From contig JAGWRA010000025.1 in the NCBI GenBank assembly GCA_028876655.1, forward strand, positions 1 to 53,396: a DNA stretch of 53,396 nucleotides, in the 5' to 3' direction. This document shows, piece after piece, positions 46,739-53,396 of this stretch. The notes beneath the pieces are model-generated. The model was not told where the DNA came from and searched no databases. It saw only the letters and a program-made list of their open reading frames with translations. Both the position numbers and the translations under genes were made by a program. The stretch is from Acidobacteriota bacterium (lineage in GTDB: Bacteria > Acidobacteriota > Vicinamibacteria > Vicinamibacterales > CAVVIG01). Each line of letters starts with the position of its first letter. Position 1 is the stretch's first letter.

Positions 46739-47614
46739 ATGCGCCTGCTCGCCATCAGCGATCTGCACGTCGACTACGCGGCCAACCGCGCGGCCCTCGA
46801 CGCGCTGCCACCCTGCCCCGACGACTGGCTCGTGCTGGCGGGAGACGTGGGCCATGCCACCGACCAGATCGAACGGGCGCTGCGGACGCTCACCACCCGC
46901 TTCGCGAAGGTCATCTGGGTGCCGGGCAACCACGAGCTCTGGACGACCTCGGACGATGCGCCGCGTGGCGAGGCGCTCTACGGCGAGCTGGTCGCGCGGT
47001 GCCGCGCCTGCGGGGTCGTGACGCCCGAAGACCCGTATCCGGTCTGGCCGGGTGACGGACCGCCCTGCGTGATCGCCCCGCTGTTCCTCCTCTACGACTA
47101 CAGCTTCGCCCCCGACGGCCTGTCGCCGGAGGCGGCGGTGGACTGGGCGGTCGAGAGCGGCGTGCTCTGCGCCGACGAGCGGCTGCTGCATCCGGATCCG
47201 TACCCCACGCGCGAGGCCTGGTGCGAGGCACGGTGCCGGCTGACCGAGGCGCGGCTGGCCGCGGTGCCGGCCGGACACGAGATCGTGCTGGTGAACCACT
47301 TCCCGCTCCGCCGCGACCTGGCCGTGCTGCCGGCGATCCCGCGCTTCACGGTCTGGTGCGGCACGCGGCGGACCGAGACGTGGCACACACGCTTTCCGGT
47401 GAGGGCTGCCGTGTCGGGCCACCTGCACATCCGCGCGACACATTGGCGCGACGGCGTCCGGTTCGAAGAGGTCTCGTTCGGCTACCCGCGGCACTGGCAG
47501 GCGGAGCAGGGGCTGGCCCCCTACCTGCGGGAGATCCTGCCGGGCCCGGCAGGGCCGGCGCCGGCCGGCGCCGCGAGCCGGTTCCGCCGGCGGCCGTGGC
47601 TGGCCGTCGACTAG
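46739..47614 (+). CDS. Metallophosphoesterase, PptH-like
   Basis: A 291-residue calcineurin-type phosphoesterase. The metal-binding motifs are SDLHVDY (Asp8, His10), AGDVGH, GNHELW, VNHFPL and SGHLHIR. Sequence blocks such as CRACGVVTPEDPYPVW, APLFLLYDYSF and RFEEVSFGYPRHW set it in the branch that accompanies phosphopantetheinyl transferases in actinobacteria. In Mycobacterium tuberculosis the partner enzyme PptH removes phosphopantetheine from carrier proteins, reversing PptT. Position 11 bases after the transferase supports the same antagonist role here. That substrate is inferred. Confidence 0.85.
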   Translation: MRLLAISDLHVDYAANRAALDALPPCPDDWLVLAGDVGHATDQIERALRTLTTRFAKVIWVPGNHELWTTSDDAPRGEALYGELVARCRACGVVTPEDPYPVWPGDGPPCVIAPLFLLYDYSFAPDGLSPEAAVDWAVESGVLCADERLLHPDPYPTREAWCEARCRLTEARLAAVPAGHEIVLVNHFPLRRDLAVLPAIPRFTVWCGTRRTETWHTRFPVRAAVSGHLHIRATHWRDGVRFEEVSFGYPRHWQAEQGLAPYLREILPGPAGPAPAGAASRFRRRPWLAVD

Positions 47615-47651
47615 CACCGGCCGGCCGTCTCCCGTAAACTGAAGAGAGTAC

Positions 47652-48920
47652 ATGTTGACGAAGGCCACGCTCTCGCGCATCCGGCGCACCGTCCGCCCGC
47701 AGACCTCGGAGGGGCCGCTGGCGGCGCCGGCCGCCGCCCCGCGCACGCTCGCCGCCGACAGCCCGTTCGAGCCGCATCGCGTCGCCGCGTTTCCGGCGGC
47801 CTCCTCGTCGCGGGTCCTGTTCGTGGATCTCGCGCGGGCGTGTGCCGTCGTCTTCATGATCCAGGGGCACACGCTGAACGTCCTGCTGGCGCCCGAGTAC
47901 GCCACCGGGGCGTTCTTCAGCAGCTGGCTCTTCCTGCGCGGACTGACGTCCCGGCTCTTCCTGGTGCTGGCGGGATTCGCCTTCACGGTGGCCACCAGCC
48001 GGCACTGGGAGGCGAACCGGCGCCTCTCGGCCCGGAGCTGGAAGCGGATCCGCCGCTTCAGCTTCTTCGTGCTGCTCGGGTATTCGATGCGGTTCCCGGT
48101 GCGCCACCTGCGGGACCTGCAGTTCCTCGGGCCGGCCCACTGGCAGTACTTCCTGACGGTCGACATCCTGCAGTGCATCGGCGTCGGCCTGCTGCTGCTC
48201 CAGCTGCTGGTCTTCCTGTCGAAGACGCGCCGGCGCTACGCGTACGCGGCCGCGGCGCTGTGCGCCCTGGTCGTCGTGCTGACCCCGATGGCCGAAGCCG
48301 GCCAGTGGACCGCGCACACGCCGATGACCCTCGGCGCGTACCTGTCGACGGCCGGGGGCTCGCTCTTCCCGTTCCTGCCGTGGGGCGCCTACCTGCTGCT
48401 CGGTGCGGCGCTCGGCGGGCTCTACGCCGACTGGGGCGCGGCGCGGCCGCGGGTCTTCCAGGCGCGCGTCCTGCTCGCGGGCGGACTCGCCGCCATCGCG
48501 ACCGGGCTGCTGCTCCAGACCTGGCATCTCGGACCGTTCAGCCGGGCCGACTTCTGGAGCACGAGCCCGAACCTGTTCCTCGTCACCGGCGGTTCGGCCC
48601 TGGTGCTGCTCTCCGGCTTCGCGCACGCCGGCCAGCGGCTCCGGCGCCTGCCGCCCGTCCTGCAGGCGCTCGCGCAGGAGTCGCTGGTCATCTACTTCAT
48701 TCACGTCTGCATCCTGTACGGATCGGGCTGGAACCCGAGCCTGCGCGCCCTCATCGGTTCGCACCTCGGCCCGATCGGCACCGGCGCCTGGATCGTCGTC
48801 CTGGTCGCCTCGATGGCGCTCGTCGCCTGGAGCTGGAATCGGCTGAAGCGCGAGTACGCGTGGGCGGCGACGCTGACGCGGCTGACCGCCGCCGCCTGGG
48901 TCGCCTACTCCATCGCCTGA
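47652..48920 (+). CDS. Heparan-alpha-glucosaminide N-acetyltransferase-like membrane protein
   Basis: A 422-residue protein with about ten TM segments after a 55-residue soluble N-terminus. FVDLARACAVVFMIQGHTLN matches the first helix of the heparan-alpha-glucosaminide N-acetyltransferase catalytic family (PF07786/DUF1624), with its conserved Asp, Arg and His. The family moves acyl groups across membranes onto sugars; substrates in bacteria are mostly unknown. The ATG at 47652 follows GAAGAGAG and a TAAACT hexamer. It follows the metallophosphoesterase by 37 bases and may have its own promoter. Confidence 0.75.
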   Translation: MLTKATLSRIRRTVRPQTSEGPLAAPAAAPRTLAADSPFEPHRVAAFPAASSSRVLFVDLARACAVVFMIQGHTLNVLLAPEYATGAFFSSWLFLRGLTSRLFLVLAGFAFTVATSRHWEANRRLSARSWKRIRRFSFFVLLGYSMRFPVRHLRDLQFLGPAHWQYFLTVDILQCIGVGLLLLQLLVFLSKTRRRYAYAAAALCALVVVLTPMAEAGQWTAHTPMTLGAYLSTAGGSLFPFLPWGAYLLLGAALGGLYADWGAARPRVFQARVLLAGGLAAIATGLLLQTWHLGPFSRADFWSTSPNLFLVTGGSALVLLSGFAHAGQRLRRLPPVLQALAQESLVIYFIHVCILYGSGWNPSLRALIGSHLGPIGTGAWIVVLVASMALVAWSWNRLKREYAWAATLTRLTAAAWVAYSIA

Positions 48921-49223
48921 CGCCGCCCCGCCCCGGGATCCGGCGCCGGCTCGGGGGCGCGAGGGGCCCGCCGCCGCACCTCATCCATTCAGGCGCCGCG
49001 CTGGCGCAGGCTTTGCTGCAACAACCCGATGAGCCGGCGGCTGGCGTGCGGCCGGCGGCTCCGGATCGGCCCGCGCCAGATCGCCGTTCGCCCTCATCTC
49101 CTTCTCCGCGCGGGCTTTCGGGCTCCAGTCGCCGGCGCACGGCCTCACGCCGGAGGCCGACGCCGTCAGGCCGGCAGTGTCGATAACGGCTGACCTTTGA
49201 CGCGTGCACGGATACACAGCCCC
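48921..49223 (+). other. Intergenic region before the RND pump
   Basis: These 303 bases contain no convincing gene. CCCCGCCCCGGG is present after the acyltransferase stop, but no clean terminator is seen. No strong Shine-Dalgarno sequence precedes the pump start at 49224. Confidence 0.4.
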
Positions 49224-52200
49224 ATGAACCTCTCGGCGCTCTTCATCAAGCGGCCGGTCATGACGACACTGGTCATGTCGGCCATCCTGCTGTTCGGGAT
49301 CGTGGCGTACCGCGCGCTGCCGGTCAGCGACCTGCCGAACGTCGACTTCCCCACCATTTCCGTCTACGCGAGCCTGCCGGGCGCCAGCCCGAGCACGATG
49401 GCGGCGTCGGTGGCCACGCCGCTCGAGCGGCAGTTCTCGACGATCAACGGCGTGGACAACATGAGTTCGAGCAGCACGACCGGCTCGACGCAGATCACGC
49501 TGCAGTTCGACCTGAGCCGTGACATCAACGCGGCCGCGCAGGACGTGCAGTCGGCGATTGCCGCCGCCTCGCACCAGCTGCCGCCGAACATGCCGAGTCC
49601 GCCGACCTACCGCAAGGTGAACCCGGCGGCCTCGCCGATCATGTTCCTGTCGCTCACCTCGCCGACGATGCGGCTGTCGGACCTGGACGAGTACGCGGAA
49701 ACGACCGTCGCGCAGCGGATCTCGATGGTGAGCGGCGTGGCGCAGGTGTCGGTCTTCGGGGCGCAGAAGTACGCGGTGCGCATCGAGCTGAACCCGCAGG
49801 ATCTCGCGGCCCACCAGATCGGGATCGACCAGGTGGCGACGGCCATCCAGGACGGGAACGTGAACCTGCCGACGGGCGAGCTGAACGGCCAGGCGCACTC
49901 CTACACGGTGCAGGCGAACGGCCAGCTGCAGGATGCCGCGGCGTTCCGGCCGCTGGTCGTCGCCTACCGGAACGGCGCGCCGGTCCGGCTCGGCTCCCTC
50001 GGCCGGGTGCTGGACAGCGTGCAGGACAACCGGACGGCCAGCTGGTCGGACGGGCAGCGATCGGTGGCCCTGGCGGTGGAACGGCAGCCGGGCACGAACA
50101 CCGTGGCGGTGGTCGACGCGATCCGCGCGCTGCTGCCGACGCTGCGGACGGAGATGCCGGCGGGCGTGCAACTGCGGATCCTGCACGATCACTCGACGTC
50201 GATCCGCGCGTCGGTCGACGACGTGACGCACACGCTGCTGCTGACGATCGGCCTGGTGATCCTCGTCATCTTCCTGTTCCTGCGGAACGTCCCGGCGACG
50301 ATCATCCCGAGCCTGGCGCTCCCCTTCTCGCTGGTCGGCACCTTCGCGGTGATGTACGAGCTGGGCTACAGCCTCGACAACCTGTCGCTGCTGGCCCTCA
50401 CGCTGGCCGTCGGCTTCGTCGTCGACGACGCCATCGTGATGCTGGAGAACATCGTCCGCCACCTCGAGATGGGCAAGGGCGTGCTCGAGGCGTCGCTCGA
50501 CGGCTCGCGGGAGATCGCGTTCACGATCCTGTCGATGACGCTGTCGCTGACGGCGGTGTTCATCCCCGTGCTGTTCATGGGGGGGATCCTGGGGCGGCTG
50601 CTGCACGAGTTCGCGGTGACGATCGCCTCGGCGATCCTGGTGTCGGGGTTCGTCTCGCTGACGCTGACCCCGATGCTGGCCAGCCGCTTCCTGCGGGACG
50701 CCGGCGAGGTGCGGCACGGCCGGCTCTACCGCGCGTCGGAACGGGCGTTCGACGGCCTCTTGCGGGCCTACGAGTGGAGTCTGCAGGGGGCCCTGCGGCA
50801 CGGCCGGATCGTGCTGGCGGGCACGGTCGCCATCATCGTCGCGACCGGGTGGCTCTTCACCGTCGTCCCGAAGGGGTTCGTGCCGAGCGAGGATCAGGGG
50901 CTGATCATGGGCTCGACGCAGGGGCCCGAGGGGATCGCCTTCCAGGCCATGGAGGCCCGGCAGCAGGAGGCTGCCGACATCATCGCGCACGACCCGAACG
51001 TCGCCCACTTCATGTCGAACGTGAACGACAACGGGTCCGGCTTCCTGTTCATGCACCTCAAGCCGCGCAGCGCGCGGGCCCTGAGCGCCGATCAGGTGAT
51101 CGAGGAACTGCGGCCGAAACTGGCGCAGATTCCGGGCCTGCGGGTCTTCCTGCGGAACCCGCCGCCGATCAACATCGGCGGCCACGTCTCGAAGAGCGAG
51201 TACCAGTTCACGCTGCAGAGCCCGGATACGACCCTGCTCTACGGCGTGGCGCCGCGCTTCGAGCGCCAGCTGGCGACCCTCCCGCAGCTGGCGGACGTGA
51301 CCTCCGACCTGCAGATGCGCAAGCCGCAGGTCGACGTCGAGGTGAACCGCAACGAGGCGGCCGCACTCGGCGTCACGGCCGCGCAGGTCGAGGACGCACT
51401 CTTCACGGCCTACGGCTCGCGGCAGGTCTCGATGATCTACGCGCCGAACGACGAGTACGAGGTCATCCTGCAGCTGGAGCCGCGGTTCCAGCGCTCGCCG
51501 TCCGCCCTGCAGCAGCTCTACGTCCGGTCCTCGTCCGGGACCCTGGTGCCGCTGGCGTCGGTCGCCCGGCTGAAGACGACGACGGGGCCGCTGTCGATCA
51601 ACCACGTCGGCCAGCTGCCGGCGGTGACGATGTCGTTCAACCTGGCCCCAGGCGTGTCGCTGGGCAGCGCGCTCGCGGCCGTCCAGGCCACCGCGCAGCG
51701 CGATCTGCCGAGCAGCATCACCACGAGCTTCCAGGGAACCGCCCAGGCCTTCCAGTCGTCGCTGACCGGCCTCGGCATCCTGCTCGTGCTCGCCGTGCTG
51801 GTGATCTACATCGTGCTGGGCATCCTCTACGAGAGCTTCATCCATCCGCTGACCATCCTGTCGGGCCTGCCGGCCGCCGGCTTCGGGGCCCTGCTGAAGC
51901 TGCTGCTGTTCCACGTCGATCTCGACCTCTATTCGTTCGTCGGCGTGATCATGCTGGTGGGCCTGGTGAAGAAGAACGGCATCATGATGATCGACTTCGC
52001 CCTCGACGCGCAGCGCCGGGAGCACAAGCCGGCCATGGCCGCGATCTACGAGGGTGCCGTGGTCCGCTTCCGGCCGATCATGATGACGACCGCGGCCGCG
52101 CTGATGGCCACGCTGCCGATCGCGCTCGGCACCGGCGCCGGATCGGAGTCGCGTCGCCCCCTCGGCCTCGCCGTCGTCGGCGGGCTGCTGTTCTCGCAGT

Positions 52201-52409
52201 TCCTCACCCTCTACATCACGCCGGTCGTCTACGTGTACATGGACCGCGTGCAGACCTTCTTCGGCGTCGGCGCCCGCACCCGTGCGCCGCGCACGGCGCC
52301 CGCCGGCGAGCCCGCCTCGCCCCGACCGGCCTCCGCCTCCGCCCGCGTCCGGTTCGGCGAGTCGTGGCGCTCTCTGACGGCCGGCGACTCCGACGAGGGC
52401 CGCGCCTGA
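49224..52409 (+). CDS. RND efflux transporter, HAE1/AcrB-MdtBC type
   Basis: A 1061-residue inner-membrane proton-driven efflux pump. It starts MNLSALFIKRPVMTTLVMSA and has two sixfold TM bundles with large periplasmic loops. The proton-relay acidic pair lies in VGFVVDDAIVMLEN, and GLVKKNGIMMIDFA marks the second half. The ATG at 49224 matches the family N-terminus; a TTG nine codons upstream is possible. No membrane-fusion or outer-membrane channel gene adjoins it, which is unusual since these are commonly encoded together. The substrate is unknown. Confidence 0.94.
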   Translation: MNLSALFIKRPVMTTLVMSAILLFGIVAYRALPVSDLPNVDFPTISVYASLPGASPSTMAASVATPLERQFSTINGVDNMSSSSTTGSTQITLQFDLSRDINAAAQDVQSAIAAASHQLPPNMPSPPTYRKVNPAASPIMFLSLTSPTMRLSDLDEYAETTVAQRISMVSGVAQVSVFGAQKYAVRIELNPQDLAAHQIGIDQVATAIQDGNVNLPTGELNGQAHSYTVQANGQLQDAAAFRPLVVAYRNGAPVRLGSLGRVLDSVQDNRTASWSDGQRSVALAVERQPGTNTVAVVDAIRALLPTLRTEMPAGVQLRILHDHSTSIRASVDDVTHTLLLTIGLVILVIFLFLRNVPATIIPSLALPFSLVGTFAVMYELGYSLDNLSLLALTLAVGFVVDDAIVMLENIVRHLEMGKGVLEASLDGSREIAFTILSMTLSLTAVFIPVLFMGGILGRLLHEFAVTIASAILVSGFVSLTLTPMLASRFLRDAGEVRHGRLYRASERAFDGLLRAYEWSLQGALRHGRIVLAGTVAIIVATGWLFTVVPKGFVPSEDQGLIMGSTQGPEGIAFQAMEARQQEAADIIAHDPNVAHFMSNVNDNGSGFLFMHLKPRSARALSADQVIEELRPKLAQIPGLRVFLRNPPPINIGGHVSKSEYQFTLQSPDTTLLYGVAPRFERQLATLPQLADVTSDLQMRKPQVDVEVNRNEAAALGVTAAQVEDALFTAYGSRQVSMIYAPNDEYEVILQLEPRFQRSPSALQQLYVRSSSGTLVPLASVARLKTTTGPLSINHVGQLPAVTMSFNLAPGVSLGSALAAVQATAQRDLPSSITTSFQGTAQAFQSSLTGLGILLVLAVLVIYIVLGILYESFIHPLTILSGLPAAGFGALLKLLLFHVDLDLYSFVGVIMLVGLVKKNGIMMIDFALDAQRREHKPAMAAIYEGAVVRFRPIMMTTAAALMATLPIALGTGAGSESRRPLGLAVVGGLLFSQFLTLYITPVVYVYMDRVQTFFGVGARTRAPRTAPAGEPASPRPASASARVRFGESWRSLTAGDSDEGRA

Positions 52410-52617
52410 TCCGCCTCGGCTGCAGGCACGACCACCGCCTTCGCGATCCAGTCACGCTCCTCTCCTCGGCGAGCCGGGCGACCGGCCCCGTGCCGCGGGG
52501 GCCCGGTCTGCCACATGCGGTACACTTTCCGGGGACGAAAGGCCGTCTCCGGTCGTCTCAAGGGGTCAGGCGGGCGGGGCCCCGAGTGAGACGGCCGGGC
52601 GACGGGAGGCTGAGGGG

Positions 52618-53319
52618 ATGGCGGATCTGGACCTGCTGGCGTTCGGTCCTCATGCGGACGACGTGGAGATCGGACTGGGCGGCACCATGGCCCGGCACGC
52701 CGCGCTGGGTTACCGGACCGGCATCTGCGACCTGACGCGCGGCGATCTGTCGACCAACGGCACGCCGGAGGAACGGCTCGTCGAAGCCGAGGCTGCGCGC
52801 GTCGCGCTCGGTGCCGCCTGGCGCGGCAACCTCGGCTGGCCGGACGGCACCATCGGCCGCGATCCGGCTCATCTGCCGGCGGCGGTGGCCGTCATCCGCG
52901 AATGGCGTCCCCGGACGATCGCCATTCCGTACTGGAAGGACCGGCATCCCGATCACGAGGCCGCCAGCCATCTGCTCACCGAGGCGGTCTTCAAGAGCGG
53001 GCTCCGGCGCTACGCCCCCGGAACCGGGGCGTGGCGGCCCGAGTGGATCGGCTACTACTTCATCAACGACTCGGATCCGCCGTCGTTCGTGATCGACGTC
53101 AGCGAGTACTACGAGACCAAGCGGCGGGCGCTCGCCTGCCACCGCAGCCAGTTCCAGCCGCAGGCGCCCGACGCGGAGCAGACGCGGCTGACATCACCGC
53201 AGTTCCGGCAGCTCATCGAGAGCCGGGACGCACAGTTCGGCGCGCTCGCGGGCGTCGCGTGGGCGGAGGGGATCGTCGTGAAGACGCCAATCGTCCGCCC
53301 GCACCTGTTCCGCGAGTGA
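52618..53319 (+). CDS. bshB1: Bacillithiol biosynthesis deacetylase BshB1
   Basis: A 233-residue LmbE-family zinc deacetylase that removes acetyl from GlcNAc-malate in bacillithiol synthesis. The zinc motif at residues 10-15 reads GPHADD (His12, Asp15); the usual form has Pro after His, so Ala here is a small variation. RHPDHEAA gives the third ligand, and LTRGDLSTNGTPEERLVEAE is characteristic of BshB1. The ATG at 52618 has a purine-rich GAGGCTGAGGGG upstream. TACACT near 52521 may be the -10. bshA often adjoins; it is not in the window and would have to lie downstream. Confidence 0.92.
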   Translation: MADLDLLAFGPHADDVEIGLGGTMARHAALGYRTGICDLTRGDLSTNGTPEERLVEAEAARVALGAAWRGNLGWPDGTIGRDPAHLPAAVAVIREWRPRTIAIPYWKDRHPDHEAASHLLTEAVFKSGLRRYAPGTGAWRPEWIGYYFINDSDPPSFVIDVSEYYETKRRALACHRSQFQPQAPDAEQTRLTSPQFRQLIESRDAQFGALAGVAWAEGIVVKTPIVRPHLFRE

Positions 53320-53333
53320 AGTGAGCCGGGGTT

Positions 53334-53348
53334 CGGGGCGGAGCCCCG
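53334..53348 (+). terminator. Short hairpin after bshB1
   Basis: CGGGGC-GGA-GCCCCG lies 15 bases after the stop, followed by a second GC dyad (GGCCCGC-ACG-GCGGGCC). No T-run follows, and the window ends at 53396. Confidence 0.5.
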
Positions 53349-53396
53349 CGGCGTAACGGCCCGCACGGCGGGCCCGCGAACGGAACGGAGCGAGCC

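Noticed and set aside
48981-49097. Possible 37-residue minus-strand ORF starting MRANGDLARADPEPP.
   Set aside because: The purine-rich AAGGAG touches the start codon without proper spacing, and composition is Ala/Pro/Arg-rich as expected for a random frame in GC-rich DNA.

Overview
The window is high-GC, densely coded bacterial chromosome. The gene mix suggests an acidobacterium, most likely of the Vicinamibacteria / subdivision 6 kind. The signs are a tandem array of large Oar-like TonB-dependent receptors with N-terminal carboxypeptidase-regulatory-like domains, orphan MacB/FtsX-type permeases, a BNR/sortilin-type propeller protein of about 1060 residues, S9 peptidases and lipoprotein metallopeptidases. 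This placement is inferred from gene content; there is no rRNA, tRNA or CRISPR array here to confirm it.

Layout. 1-898 (-) is the N-terminal part of a TonB-dependent receptor cut by the window edge. 1323-8261 holds two paralogous MacB-type permeases around a small Met/His-rich lipoprotein, a DUF885-like zinc peptidase lipoprotein and an M20-like lipoprotein with altered metal ligands. 8304-12036 holds a DUF169 protein, isocitrate lyase, and a divergent RamB/ScfR-type regulator with a striking operator-like dyad between them. 12443-25800 carries four consecutive paralogous TonB-dependent receptors of about 950 residues, each followed by a strong hairpin and preceded by a long leader. 25940-27562 is a GT39-like membrane protein. 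27573-28052 is a compact unit in which a four-helix-bundle (S23/IVP) gene lies between inverted heptanucleotide arrays. 28064-34681 (-) looks like an osmotic/ion stress block: an MscS-related TM protein, a glycosyltransferase overlapping trehalose synthase, a site-2 protease with CBS domains and a ClC channel with a TrkA-C-like tail. 34798-36890 is a translationally coupled zinc metallopeptidase and D-Ala-D-Ala-ligase-like ATP-grasp pair. 37132-43655 carries the propeller protein, a WCGDC thioredoxin, an S9 peptidase and a small membrane protein. 43925-45820 (-) is a Kup potassium transporter. 45954-48920 is an Sfp-type phosphopantetheinyl transferase, a PptH-like metallophosphoesterase and an acyltransferase-like membrane protein. 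49224-53319 is an orphan RND pump and the bacillithiol deacetylase BshB1.

How the parts fit together. The receptors probably import or bind large or scarce substrates, such as peptides, glycans or metal complexes, and the secreted peptidases may act on the same pool. Isocitrate lyase and its regulator point to growth on acetate or fatty acids through the glyoxylate shunt. TreS, the overlapping glycosyltransferase, the channel proteins and Kup fit compatible-solute and ion homeostasis. BshB1 and the WCGDC thioredoxin point to low-molecular-weight thiol redox control.

The least-explained signals are the heptanucleotide repeat arrays in gene-end intergenic gaps (2704-2745, 27573-28052, 43659-43765, with a remnant near 36944-36974), conserved noncoding blocks upstream of the receptors, the peptidase/ATP-grasp pair, and the transferase/hydrolase pair that resembles the mycobacterial pptT-pptH operon.
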